Shown in pieces: positions 12,501 to 23,414 of a stretch of 64,000 nt of DNA (position 1 is the first letter of the stretch; each line of letters begins with the position of its first letter). A model generated the notes under the pieces. That model worked only from the letters and a program-made list of their open reading frames with translations. It had not been told where the DNA came from and did no database searches. The translations under genes and the position numbers were made by a program. Origin of the DNA: Ramazzottius varieornatus (Eukaryota; Tardigrada; Eutardigrada; Parachela; Ramazzottiidae); contig BDGG01000002.1 in NCBI GenBank assembly GCA_001949185.1, positions 4,144,448 to 4,208,447 of the forward strand. Reading direction: 5' to 3'.

Positions 12501-14363
12501 TCATGACCTGCGAGGAACAGGATCTCGAAACAAGATAAAGTTTGTTTTTTCAAGCGGCGCACGCTTCCAACTAATGATACTGAAAGCGTGCGCCACTTGA
12601 GATAATAATGTGATTTTATCGGGTTTGCTCGCCCGAGCACCCAAATGACTTACTTCTCATACTGCTTCGGATGGAAGATATCTGCATAGCCGAAGAGGAG
12701 TTCTTCGTCAGGCTGAGCGACATGTTGCTAGAGGCCAAATTGCTGGTCGTCGTGGTGGACTTAGTGCTGTCCTGGTGTGTTTGAGGTAGAGTCAGGCTGG
12801 ACCCACTCGGTTGCGGTGATGACTGAGAAAAGTCCATGATGGGAAGAGGGGACGAGAACTTACCGTTACCGGGTACGAATGAATGTGGCGTCCATGAAGA
12901 AGCACTTTCGGGGAACGGGAACTTCCGACCGGAAGCTAGCAAGACCTCGCGGTGCAAGGAGTGTTTGCGAGCGGAGTCTCCAGGCAGGACCGCTCGAAGA
13001 GGAGGCGTCACGATGGAGTTGCTCTGGCTTGTGGAGTTTCCGGTATGAGCGGAAAGACCGGAAGCAGACTTGGACTGGTTCCTCGTACGAGGAGATTCGC
13101 AGTTGCCGTGAAAATGAAGATGGTCTCCGTCCTTATTCTCCTTCAAGCCAAACTTATGAATGATTACAAGACAACAAAGCTGGAAGAAGGCGGGTACACT
13201 TTTACCTTTACAGGAATTTCGGCGGCTTTTTCGATCTCTTCCGCGGTGGTGAATCGCGCCATCCAGAGTGAGTGGATGTTCTTATCTGGTTCAAATATCA
13301 AGACTAAAGGTAATTCATCAACAGTCCCCACAACACTACTATCGGGATGGAGAAGTAGGCGCATCTCTTGCGCTCCTCCGCCCAAGAACAGAACAGGCGA
13401 CAGCTCGTCCACCGGGTTGGTCATGGAGAACACGGTGGGGTACCCTGAGATACTGGTCAAGTTAGAAGCGGCTTTCGTGTCGCGTTCAACGAGCAGACAC
13501 AGCGGAGTAGAGAAGATTCTATGGATAGGGAAAGATGTAGCGTGGCTGTGGTGTTCTCCTTCCTTCTGATGAACGTGAATCTTCCGCTTTTCGGCTATGC
13601 AGAGTGAGTCGAAGTCAGGATGGGGCTCCATGACGGGCGTGATGGCTGCATGTTCCGGTTTCACACGGCGTGAATGGTACTGGAAGACGTTCCATGTCAC
13701 ATCGACGATGGAGTTTTCTTTGGTATGAACTTGCTTTATCATGTGGTACTTTGGATCAAGCCCGTAACCGTGGACGATAACGCTGTCGCGGAACGTCACA
13801 AATTCATCTGCAACCAGTGTTACATTAACCGTATCAACTCACGCCTGACGTCATGAATCTCAAGGATGAGCTCGGGAAGAGATTTTGACGTCACGAGCGA
13901 CTGCTGAAATCATACCGGTATCCTCTTCGTTGTTTCCAATCGCGAAAATTCCCTTACGGATTCTATACTTTACATCAGGAGAAGATTCCGCAGCGGTACC
14001 AGGGCCAAAAGTGAGTCTTGACTGTGTTTCGTCTCCTCGCTGGATCGTTCTGGATGTTTTCTTTAACTCTTGGAAGCAGAAGAGCTCGCTCACCAGCAAT
14101 CTGTCGTATTTGCTCAGACGCGATAGCGGCTGAGTCTGCTGGCCACCTGGCCGACTTTCTCGCGAAGTTCGCAGGGCATCTCGCTTCTCCCTTGGTGTAA
14201 ATCCATGCTCAACATCGCCAAAGAAGAGTCGCACATTGCAGGAGGATAAGCGGCCAGTCTCTCCAGCCGTCTGGCTTTCATTAGTCGTTATAGCTTCTGT
14301 CTTTGTACTTCGAAGGAGCACTTGCTCGAAGTTCAACAGCGTTGCCTGCTCGATGTGAATCAT
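6600..14363 (-). CDS. ANAPC1: Anaphase-promoting complex subunit 1 (APC1), 13 exons
   Basis: Largest scaffold of the APC/C ubiquitin ligase that drives exit from mitosis. Exons, 5' to 3': 14363-13916, 13807-13206, 13152-12654, 12455-11803, 11631-11187, 11071-10154, 9962-9613, 9393-9059, 8941-8470, 8238-7769, 7677-7457, 7201-6661, 6612-6600, giving 1988 residues against about 1944 in human. Conserved landmarks in order are RKGIFAIG near the N terminus, YPTVFSMTNPVDEL in the beta-propeller, a low-complexity Ser/Thr/His-rich insert (about 12.7-13.1 kb), LFTLHLVYEE, RTMSLPVARG, WPRFHNGVATGLQL, and proteasome/cyclosome repeats with PGAILALAMIYMKTERADIA and DNRYHLQAFRHLY. The intron after exon 1 is 116 nt; a shorter splice would break the frame. 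Introns at 9963-10153 and 12456-12653 each hold a copy of the dispersed GC-rich hairpin. The terminal coding exon adds only TMFY. Confidence 0.95.
10023..10075. repeat. GC-rich hairpin repeat, copy 1 (APC1 intron 6)
   Basis: Near-palindrome: CCCAAGTGGCGCAC on the left, GTGCGCCACTTGGG on the right, with an AT-rich loop. It lies wholly inside an APC1 intron. Member of a dispersed family (see findings). Confidence 0.8.
12551..12599. repeat. GC-rich hairpin repeat, copy 2 (APC1 intron 3)
   Basis: CAAGCGGCGCACGCTT pairs with AAGCGTGCGCCACTTG across a loop of about 17 nt. A GGGTTTGCTCGCCCGAGC tail follows, similar to the flank of copies 4 and 5. Confidence 0.82.
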
Positions 14364-15212
14364 TATGGCTGGTCATGAGCAGCAGGCTCAGCGGCTGAGG
14401 TCTGAAAAGAGAAGAAGGCTATCTAGCACAGAGTCGAAGCTGCAATATGAGCATACTGTGGTCAAACCTACGGTACGATACTACAGTACAGCATAGGTTA
14501 CAGCGCATTGTATCACGTTCCGCCTGCAGTATTAAGGTCTTTCGCAGATCAGCGACACGTACAGAGATGGGAAAGAGATGGTCGACACAGCAAGAAACAT
14601 AGGAGCGAGCAAATCTTGACTTGGAAATCGGAATGACAACAAAAATGAAAATACCGATTCCCGCAAAAACGACAACAAACGGATTAACTTCGAATGAGGG
14701 TTTTTGTCGGTTGGACGGTTGCACGGACAGTAGCGAACGGTTCACCAAATCCGTCTGAGTTTCGTTTCGGCACAATTAAACGAGTTAATTGGAATGGACA
14801 GGTATCGATTTTAGCACGCCGGCCCATGTTGTCATTCGGTCGATTCGGTCCTCGAAAGTCGAAACCTTAAGCCTTAACTGGTGTACAGGTCGAAACAGTG
14901 CGATGAACCGAATAAACAGAAATGTTGAGTTCCGAGGGAAAAAACCCCTTTGTTCGTCAGAATAACAGGCTCACCCCCGGGATGACCAGGCACGGCTCAA
15001 GGGCTCAGATACTGTCTGAAAAATTTTCGAAATTTAAACTCGGCGCTCGCAATAGAGTGCGGATTATGCGCGTGCGCTGCGTCATTAGACTCCGTGCGCA
15101 AAATCAATCAACCGCTCACATTTGCCCTTTCACATTACGACCCTCACATTTGGTCCGGACCGACTCCACCCCGGTATTGGGCGAAGGCCAATGATGACGG
15201 TCGAGGAAAGAA
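14364..15212. other. APC1 upstream region and left part of a transposon-rich block
   Basis: No supported exon. A minus-strand open frame (14419-14775) contains one hydrophobic stretch, but it lies in the probable 5' leader/promoter of APC1 and has no recognisable homologue. Confidence 0.4.
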
Positions 15213-16639
15213 ATGGACAGCGACACTACTGCGCGTCGTCCGAAGTCAACCCGCGAAGAGCAAACGTATAAGAGACTGCTAGCCGTGGATGATATCAATC
15301 TCTATCAGTATCCTCCCGGAAAAGAGTGTACTCTCGCGTGGAAGGTAGCTCTACGCCCTTCCTTAAGAAACAATTATTAGCCTACAGAACCAGAACTCAT
15401 GCCGGAAACTTGAAAAGAAATCAAGGCGTAGAAGAAGGATGCCAGTGCTTTGCATAGTCTTCGGGTTCTAGTTGATCGAAATGTGAAAGAATTCAAGGAG
15501 AAGCATCCAAAGCACCCACGAGAATCTGGCGATGAGGAGGATCCTGCCAATATAGTCGACCGAGTGATTCAGTCCCTTGCGGTGAAGAAAGATAATCAGC
15601 CTCCGGCTGTACCCAAGGGCGACCAAAGAAGCCCCAGCGCAGTAAACAAAGACGGAAGTCTGTTTCGTGGGATGAGCAAAGGAAACAAGGCTACAGCGCC
15701 ACTGTATTCTGTCGGCGACAAAGATTCCTCAGATGGAGCCGAAGAACACGCTCAGGATGTCCGAGCTAATTTGGGTGAGACTCTTTTACGACAAGTCAAC
15801 AACCCTGCGACAGTCGTCCGCGCTTAACTGTTCTTTCTCCTTGCAGTGGAAGATTTATTTCTGCCCGTCAGAGGAAAGGCTAGGTTCTTACCGGAAGCCA
15901 CAGGTAACCGTTTCCGAAGGTGAGATAATGCACATCTCTGCAACGGATGAAACAGAGCTACGTTTGTTACAGAGACCAGCAAAGCAGCCAAAAACACTGC
16001 GATTGCCACAGCGTATCGGGAAGCTCTGGCGAAAGACGGAACGGCAGAAGAACAACAGTTTCCCGAAGGTCGACCAGCGGAACAGTTTTCACCTCAACTA
16101 AGGGAAAATCTGTGTTTCTGAACGGATTCGATTTACTACGATTCGTTCGAAACGATTGATCCGCGCAGAAACGTTCTCATGATACAGCAAGATCGAGACA
16201 AAACTTTCTAGTCTTTTTAAACCTTTGTCTCAAGCGCGGACTTCCGGCGCAGCTCTTAGTGTGTTGCTCTGTTCTCGGCAAGGTGTTTATTAAAGTGAAT
16301 GACGCTGGTTCGTCGACCCTTCCTTCGAGGACTTTCGAGACTTCCTTCGAGGATCGCGCCGCGGATCTCCTCCAAACGTACAACAGCGCTGCTAGCCAAA
16401 TCGAGGCCATGCGTGACTTGGACAAAATCGAAAGACAGATCGATATGGAAGAGCGCAAGAACGATCGCAAATGGCAGAAAGAGAAGTTCGCAAAAGTACA
16501 GGAGCTCAAAGAAAAACGGCTGGAAATCGAGAAAGAAATCCGACTGACCGAAGTTAAAGAACGTACGGAAGATCGCCAGATTCTATTTCAAACTATTAGA
16601 CTTTTCCGAGACGTTCTAATTAACTACGCGAAGAAATAA
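15213..16639 (+). CDS. Myb/SANT-like DNA-binding protein, likely the accessory protein of a Harbinger-type transposon
   Basis: Exons that keep phase are 15213-15344, 15432-15774, 15847-15903 and 15973-16121, giving 226 residues. A separate open stretch at 16259-16639 encodes a highly charged coiled coil (DKIERQIDMEERKNDRKWQK) and may be a further exon or the original C terminus; AATAAAG follows at about 16674. The N-terminal half (YKRLLAVDDINLYQYPPGK, then a Trp-ending helix, LRVLVDRNVKEFKEKHP and an acidic helix) has the layout of the Myb-like protein encoded beside PIF/Harbinger transposases. That fits the Harbinger transposase remnant 1 kb away on the other strand. It could instead be a domesticated host gene. 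Family assignment is by pattern only. Confidence 0.55.
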
Positions 16640-17108
16640 TCCAAGGTGGTGGAAAACCGGTAGACCAAGCTTAAATAAAGAGAAACGAAAAACGGTTGCT
16701 GTTTTTGCGAATACAATTCGATTTCTAATTCTATTTTTCAAACCCCAAGTATACTTCAAGAGGCGGAGGATCGACGCCAAATATTTTCCAGACAAGAGGA
16801 AAGCCGTACATGCATGTTCAGTTAGTCAGAACGGCAGTCACTGGATATGTTTCAGCCACCTGCTGCCAGTGTATTTTCTGTTTTTTTTCATAATTTGCGA
16901 ACGCCAAATCACGTGCTATCGCCACAGAACCGTACTCTACAGTCACTCTAATCTGCGACATTGTGCTATTACAAACTGTCTGTTCTTCTGTCAGGTGGCT
17001 GCCTTTGTAGGAAGCTTGACTGAGAGAATATCACTTGTCGTCGAAGAGACATTTCCCTTCTCTACTTTTCGCTGAGGTGGCGCAGTCGCTCGCGCATGTT
17101 GCTTTCTC

Positions 17109-17633
17109 TCAACGGGAACCGTCATGACGTCGACCTGCACAGGGACCATACATATTCTCGATTATACCATCTGGAGTGCATATGCTTTGAAACTTCTTGA
17201 CGTGCTTCCGCGGGTGTTCTATCAGGATATTTGGAAACGCCAGCCGCTTCAGTAGCACAGCTAAAGCGAGACTTCTAGAGACGACGACTCGGTTTTCGTC
17301 GATGACGACTTCCGGTGATTGTAAGGCATCGCGTAGTCTGCAGAAATCCTGATAATTCTCCATCCGAAAGTGGTATCGCATCTTTTCATTCGGCGTATTC
17401 ACTAAATCGATCTCATGTCTCACGTAGTACCGTTCGTATTCGAGGGCAGCATGACAATACAGCAACAGGTACGTCTGCCATCGTAAAAGTCGAATGATCC
17501 TCCGTTTGCGACGAGCATAACGAACCCGGAGCGCTTGGACTTCCGCGCACCTGTTATCCAGATCGATGGAAAATCTAGGTGGATGTGGCTGGTGGACAGG
17601 ACATATAACCGCTTTCGGCAGAAGGCACAACAA
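17109..17633 (-). pseudogene. PIF/Harbinger transposase with internal deletion
   Basis: The N-terminal part (YHFRMENYQDFCRLRDAL, then VVVSRSLALAVLLKRLAFPN) is the helical region ahead of the DDE nuclease in Harbinger transposases. It then jumps directly to HVKKFQSICTPDGIIENMYG and GRRHD, the part of the catalytic core carrying the second Asp. Relatives have about 80-90 residues between these blocks, including the first catalytic Asp, so this copy carries an in-frame internal deletion and lacks the C-terminal third. It cannot encode an active transposase. Confidence 0.7.
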
Positions 17634-17942
17634 GCTACCTGTGGAAACTGAAGAACTCAGTAAATGAAACAGCTTTCAGTCAGACGTAGAACGATATTGA
17701 TTGGTTGAAACAACGGCAACCGGAAGTCGGGGAAAAAACACCCTTCGTTGAGGGGCTCATGCTGGTTTTTTTATTCCAAGTATTCTATTCTGCATTAGAC
17801 CTATGGAGGTCCGAAGGATGTCGGTTCAATCGAATCCACCAACAGAATGACTTCAGCTGATTGCTAGAAAGAGCAGAGTGCGGCCTCCTGCGAGCTCAAA
17901 AGATGAAGTTTCAGTAAGGGGCGTTAAAGGAAGCTTCGACAG

Positions 17943-18056
17943 GAGACCGTTCAGCGACAACTGCAGTCACTTCAAAGACGCCGTATTGAAGTAGAACGGA
18001 AAAGAGACGAGATATGGTTACTATTGAGACTACAGCGTGAGACCATCGAAAACTGA
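17943..18056 (+). pseudogene. Second Myb-like protein remnant (coiled-coil end only)
   Basis: A short open stretch encodes an Arg/Glu/Gln-rich helix (LQSLQRRRIEVERKRDEIWL) ending in a stop. Composition and charge pattern resemble the C-terminal coil at 16.3-16.6 kb. Read as the tail of a second decayed copy; no upstream exons recovered. Confidence 0.3.
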
Positions 18057-18219
18057 TAGGAAACCAAAGAAAAAGTAAACGAAAAAACAGCTCTTAGTAT
18101 TATTCGACGAAGGCACAACCCCGCTTGTCCAAATGTTCCTGTGAAAAACCATAAAACAAACTTCACGTCGCGAGGACTTTAACGTCAAGTAGAGCTATCA
18201 CACTGAGTGCTTTCACCAT

Positions 18220-18798
18220 CTCAACGACGATAGAATCGTTGCTGGAAGTCCCGGCGATACAGCGACTTCTCAGCTCGACCACTGGCCGCAGCTAACTCGG
18301 TCTCGTGGTTACGCTCATCCTGCCGAACACGGTCTTCTTTCAGGCGTCGAGCTGCCTTGGCTTCGTCCTCCTCCCTCGATCGTTCATCACACGAGCGTCC
18401 TCAAAAGCGTATTCTTCCGCGCGTCGCTGATCTTCTTGCCGCCGTTCTGCACGGACGCGTGTATCTCTAACTTCCTTGTCGGCTAAGACAGCCAGAAAAC
18501 CGTCGCGTCGCGCAGCATCTCGCATAGGTGGACGGCGAGCTCGGAGTGGCTCAACACACATGCTATGATGATGGCCCCACTTTAAACAGTGGAAGCGAAA
18601 CGCGCTTTCAAGGTACAGGTCATCCTGCGTGAGTAGTAAAAACGCAGACTGTTTAGAATTTTGATTCCGGTTATCTATTGAGAGTACGGTTCTATGATCG
18701 GCAGTCAAGCTCGCAGAGCAAACGCTTACTTTGATTAGCATTCTGAGCAGGAGCGCGGTATTCCGGCGCAGAGGTGGATGGGCTGTTGCCTTCGACAT
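18220..18798 (-). pseudogene. Frameshifted Arg/Glu-rich coding remnant
   Basis: A minus-strand frame with a short Cys/His cluster (CLKWGHHHSMC) runs into a charged helix (ADKEVRDTRVRAERRQEDQR). At about 18370 the same helix style continues in another frame (KAARRLKEDRVRQDERNHET) to a stop near 18220. This looks like one coding unit broken by a one-base indel. Family not recognised; probably part of the same transposon cluster. Confidence 0.3.
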
Positions 18799-20023
18799 GT
18801 TCTGTAATCAAGCAAATATACACGCTGGACGTCTCTCGGTGATACTGCTAACAGATGCTGACGATATTTTGGTTATCCAAGTTTCCAGCGCGGAATTCCG
18901 GCGCCTTTTGTTCTCCGTTTAACGAATGTTCCACATCTATTTCAACAAGCATGGTTCCCACCTTCGCTAGTAGGAAGATCCAAATAAAAGAAAGCGATAC
19001 GGTTGACTGGGCTGTCAATGCGGTGATGAACCCGCGGAAGCGAAACGTTTATGTCTGCTGAGCTGACGACCGACGAGCTATCGTCCCATTCTTCTGCCGC
19101 CCTCTTGGTAGCGGTCGGGGTGAGTCCGCTTTCTTGTATGGATGGAAGTTCTACAGAGTCTGGATGTTGGACGGTGGCAGAGACTAGCAAAAGATCAGTT
19201 TATTAATCAGAAAACGGAAAATCCGAACTGTGAGATGACGAAATGCGACGGATGATCGCAGTTGCGCACGTGAAAAGCAAGATGCTCACGTTTCCGTCAC
19301 CAAAACCACAACAGAGGTTGATTTAGAGCGGAGTTGATTCGGTCAAATGTGAGAGATTATAGAGATTAAGTTGCTGCTCCCGTTCACTTTACAACTGTGG
19401 CTACGGCCTTGCTCCGCCCCTTTCGTGACGTGTAACTACATTTTGCTTTCCGGAGCTCCCCTTATTTTCGAAAAACAGCGTAATCGGAGTTACGGTTGTC
19501 TAGCATTGGGAAGCATGGTGGCTGCCCAACTATTCAAAGTTCTGATCAGCTGCTGCGCTTATGAGTGACGTTGAAACACATCTTAGCTACAGTGGGACTT
19601 TCGTCTGGCGGTTGTATTATGTGAGAGCTCAGAATGTGTTCGGTTGATTGATTTTGCGCACAGTCCCTGTTCAGAGGCTTCTGCTTAGATGATTTCGACC
19701 ATGGAATCCCTTAACTGTGAGGTGATTGAAGTCCGTGATAGAAATTACAGGATTTTCCAGTTTAACATTTCCAGAACCCCGATCTCTTCCTTTGCGTCGT
19801 GGTGATCTTCGGTCATTGTCTTGTTCCTCCTTTGACCGTGCTGTGACTGGTGGTGCTTGTCCTTGGGGATCTGACTGCTGAGACTCTCCGCTAGACTTGT
19901 TTCTGATCGGGATAAGTGATTGTTATGCTGTTTCCGGTTCAGTAGCGGAATACGCATAAGCGTATCTACGCATCCCTATATCGTCTTCACTCTCATCTTA
20001 AGAGCAAGCCAACGCAAAAAGCC
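18799..20023. other. Intergenic upstream of GTF2H1
   Basis: Short open frames only, none with recognisable similarity. The last few hundred bases should hold the GTF2H1 promoter and leader; no distinctive motif identified. Confidence 0.4.
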
Positions 20024-22460
20024 ATGGCGAAATCTTCGGGTAGTGGACGTGGAGAGGATATCCTACTAGTCGTTGAACATCTGAAGCATCAGAATCAGAA
20101 GGGATCCCTGTATGTAACTTCGGAAAATCTTGCTTTCCAAGTTCAAGGCAGAGAAACGTTCGATGCTCGATATCACTTCTCGGACATCAAGAGTGAGTTG
20201 TCTAATGCATTTATAACTAAGTTCATGGACATCAGTGATGTTTGTTTTGAGCAACACTTTTGTCTTCGTGTAGTGCAGAAGATTTCCGCCGAAGGGAAGT
20301 CGAAGGTGCAGCTCCAGATTATTCTCCAGAATGACCAAAGCTATAATTTCCAGTTTATCAATCCCGGAGGCCAGGCTGACCAGCTCAAAGACCGTAACTC
20401 TGTCAAAGAGATTCTTATGCACATGTTGCCCCGTTTCAAGAGAAAGATTACTAAAGAAATGGAAGAAAAGAACAAGTGCGTATACAGTAACCATCAATGG
20501 CCAAGTTACAGTGCGATTGCACATCTTCTGAATAAATGGGACTTGTCTGCGTATTCTGCATTCTTATAGGCTGCTGACTGATAATCCTCGTGTTAGCCAG
20601 CTCTATATAGACCTCGTCACGACGGGAATGATGAACGCGGAAGAGTTCTGGACCTTACACAGTGATGTGTGTATCGGTAGTCCTACATGTTCTCTGGAAG
20701 AGATCTCTGCTGGGTTCCTTCGGTATCATTAAATGCTCTTTTTGTTCTTTAGAAACTGGCTTCTGTGTCGAATGCGACCCAAGAACTGGGTATTTCCGCT
20801 AGCTTCCTCGCCGACGTTGTACCAAAGGTGGACGGCGCCAACTCGATGCGATACAATCTGACTCCCCAAATTATCCAGGCCATCTTCAAAACGTATCCTC
20901 AAGGTGAGTGAAATTGCTATCCCTTCAGTCTGTACCGTAGTCAGTCTTTCAGATCTTCTTCGCAGTGAGGAAGAAACACGCGGAAACCGTGCCTGATAAG
21001 CATTCGGAACAAGAGTTCTGGACCATGTTTTTCCATTCTCATTACTTCCATCGTGATCGCGTGGTGGACCGCACAAGCGATAATATCTTTGCTGAATGTG
21101 CCCAAGCTGAACAGCAAGGTAGTGTGGTTTTTCACCCGTGATATCTTACGCCTCTTGAAAGCCATGTCAGAAAAGCAGCAGAGTTTGGATTTAGAAATGT
21201 CGAACGCGGCAAAAAAGGGCGTCAGTAACCCGGAAGGCAACCTCAAGAACCTCAAAGACATGGTAGTGGATGATGAGGAAGTAAGTTTAGAATTTTCAGC
21301 CTGAGCACTGTTTAGAGGTGCTGAGCTACTTGTTCCTCAGGGTTTCGGGATGAATAGCACGTATCAGGCAGATGCAAGCGACGATGCGGCAACGGCCAAA
21401 GTCACCAAACGTTCCCTCAACATGACGCACTCGCAACTCATCCAGCGCTTCAACCATCACTCCGCTCGAATTCTCACGACCACGGAAAGCCACCACAAGG
21501 TCTACCTGCCCTCCGTTGCGGATGAACAGGCGGTTCACAATGGTCAAGTGGAAGATCCTGTCGAAGAAGTTGCTGTTTTGCCTCAAGTGGGTCCTTCGTT
21601 GGGTACTCTGAGTACTTGGAGATACGTTCAAGGTCCTTTATTCTCGTAGTCGGCAAGACAAGATTCGGAGCTTGAGTTACTAAAGAAGAATGACGGAGGT
21701 CCGAAGCGAGCTGCCCTGAAGCTGACGAAAACGGATGCATACCACCAAGGTCCCGCGAAGAAGAAGGGTAATGTCGACCTGAAGCAAAACCGGCAACGCC
21801 GGAGCGCCTTTAGAGCACAACTGGAAACCTTGTCCGCAAAACGCAAAGTTGTAAGTCGGTCTTGATTTCTCCCGGATACGTCTTGGGGTATAATGGGGAA
21901 GTTTTGGGTATTCAATGTATCAGTGGAACATTAATTCTGTGTTGATTTCAGGTGATACCGTCTCAAGTAGCCGTTCAAACGATGCACGACCTCATCGGCA
22001 GTAAGAATCGAAGGCAGCGAAACCAGGACTTTCAGCTTCCTCCGCCTTTGCGGCAAGAACTCAGCAACACATATGCATCTCTAACCGAAATCCTCCGCCA
22101 TTTCTGGTCTTGTTTTCCGCTAAAAGATCAGTTCCTCAAAGAGAAGGTATTGATAAATAATAAATATAAGGTATTAATAAATAATAAATAAAGGTATTAA
22201 TGAACGATAGCTTATGGCTGATCAACTATTCTTGTGCGTTTACGATCATTCAACGACAGATCTCCTGTCATATGGCGTTTTGATTCTTGCAGGTTATACG
22301 GACCAAAGGTACTCTCGAGAAGTTCGAAACAGACAGACTCCGTCCTTTAGCTGTGAAGCTTTCGACGGAAGGACAGCCACCACAGATACTAGCTGCTCTT
22401 TTTGAAATGGTCAAAGCCGCAAATACTCGTTATCAGAACGAGCCGAAGTTGAGGATATAA
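20024..22460 (+). CDS. GTF2H1: TFIIH core subunit p62 (GTF2H1), 10 exons
   Basis: Core subunit of TFIIH, which opens promoters for RNA polymerase II and acts in nucleotide excision repair. Exons: 20024-20192, 20274-20475, 20570-20666, 20753-20903, 20966-21118, 21162-21280, 21341-21586, 21650-21850, 21952-22146, 22293-22460; 566 residues (human 548). The N-terminal PH domain contains [12 protein letters not shown] and [16 protein letters not shown]. Two BSD domains follow: [35 protein letters not shown] and [17 protein letters not shown]. Later blocks are [12 protein letters not shown] and the C-terminal [22 protein letters not shown] helix. The start codon is the first ATG of the frame. The intron at 21119-21161 is only 43 nt. 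Intron 9 holds a short AT-rich tandem repeat. Assignment is secure. Confidence 0.96.
22147..22205. repeat. AT-rich tandem repeat in GTF2H1 intron 9
   Basis: About two and a half copies of a 24-25 bp unit built on GGTATTAATAAATAATAAAT, starting at the intron donor. Confidence 0.75.
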
Positions 22461-22609
22461 ACTGACTCTTGGTGTTTCTCAAACATTCCTGTTCTCAACG
22501 TGATCTTAAGTAAACTTTGAAGTTTCTTCTTATGAAGTCGGGGTGTTCATCTGAGGAGCTGTACCTCATACGGAGCTCTTCTCGTAGGCCAATTTATTTG
22601 AGTTTATAG

Positions 22610-22868
22610 AATCGTAAAGAGCTACATTAAGTACTACTCCGAGACTGACAAATACTTCCGTCTCGACAATGAGCGCGTCTTTGATATGGATGCTATCAGA
22701 GTAAGACTACGACAGTTCGACAAAATGGACCGCTACAAAGAATATACTTCTTCCATTATATTACTACGTGTTAGACGATCAGTGCAACTCGGAAAACATT
22801 TTGACATAAGCGCTGGTGGTAAAGCAGTGTATTACAAATACGTCGATCAAAAAGAGGCCGGTGGCTAA
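22610..22868 (+). other. Unrecognised open stretch between GTF2H1 and PBDC1
   Basis: After an acceptor-like TTTATAG, an open frame runs with exon-like composition (YYSETDKYFRLDNERVFDMD) to a stop at 22868. I do not recognise it, find no start codon context, and it sits in the 3' region between convergent genes. It may be an unannotated terminal exon, a pseudogene fragment or chance. Confidence 0.2.
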
Positions 22869-22910
22869 TAGAATTCTTGACTGGACGAGAAGGAAAGTGT
22901 GCACCTTATG

Positions 22911-23414
22911 TCACGCTTGCTCGTTCATCTTCGGTGGAAACTTTTGGCGCAGACGATCATTACAGCCCTCGCGATTTCTAGCAATCTCCACTGCCATGAA
23001 CTCCAGACGAGGCACCACAATAGTGTTCGCCTCCGAATAGTCTCCTTCGGCATCCAGACGGAGCAGAGTGGCGAAGTTGAAGTCAGCCACATCGTTCTCG
23101 AACTCCTTCATGTACTCGCGCCATTTGGCCTTTGCTTCGTCGGATTTTAGCTGTTCAATCACGATGGGAGTCAGACTAAAGTCCCGAAAAGCATCCTTGA
23201 AACTGGCGTACATCCTGTCATCGTGGTCAGTCAGGCGCAGGCTGCGGGGATCCACGGTAGACACTAGGTTGAAGTGCACCTCTGCGTGCTCGATAGCCTT
23301 CATGGCCCACAGGAATTCCACCTCGGCATCGTTTACGTAGTTCTCCGCTGGCTCACTCAATGCGAAGGCCACCGACTGAGCCACGTCAGCTCCCAAGTCC
23401 TTAAACTCCATCAT
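22911..23414 (-). CDS. PBDC1: PBDC1 (CXorf26 family), single coding exon
   Basis: 167 residues. Matches the conserved PBDC1 core: EVEFLWAMKAIEHAEVHFNL, VDPRSLRLTDHDDRMY, FNFATLLRLDAEGDYSEANT and VPRLEFMAVEIARNREG. It lacks the long acidic tail of the mammalian protein. A TTTTAG acceptor lies just upstream of the two tandem ATGs, followed by an in-frame stop, so the leader is probably spliced and translation starts here. The family name mentions polysaccharide biosynthesis, but that is an old domain label and not a demonstrated activity; the molecular role is unclear. Confidence 0.9.
   Translation of the reverse strand: MMEFKDLGADVAQSVAFALSEPAENYVNDAEVEFLWAMKAIEHAEVHFNLVSTVDPRSLRLTDHDDRMYASFKDAFRDFSLTPIVIEQLKSDEAKAKWREYMKEFENDVADFNFATLLRLDAEGDYSEANTIVVPRLEFMAVEIARNREGCNDRLRQKFPPKMNEQA

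Noticed and set aside
13860-13905. Reading straight through after APC1 exon 1 to a stop near 13860
   Set aside because: A GTATGA donor at 13915 and an acceptor before 13807 restore the family alignment (EEDTDEFVTF) and remove the stop.
14419-14775. Minus-strand open frame with one hydrophobic segment
   Set aside because: No ATG-supported start, no homologue, and position in the APC1 leader; treated as chance.
15130-19356. CCTCACATTTGGTCCGGACC-like inverted match as TIRs of the Harbinger block
   Set aside because: Only about 20 bases with several mismatches and no target duplication; too weak to define ends.
21587-21649. GTF2H1 ending at the stop after 21586
   Set aside because: GTGGGT donor and TCTCGTAG acceptor continue the frame into a segment leading to the conserved HFWSCFP helix.
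22911-23414. Polysaccharide biosynthesis function for PBDC1
   Set aside because: The name reflects an old domain label; nothing in the sequence shows a sugar enzyme.
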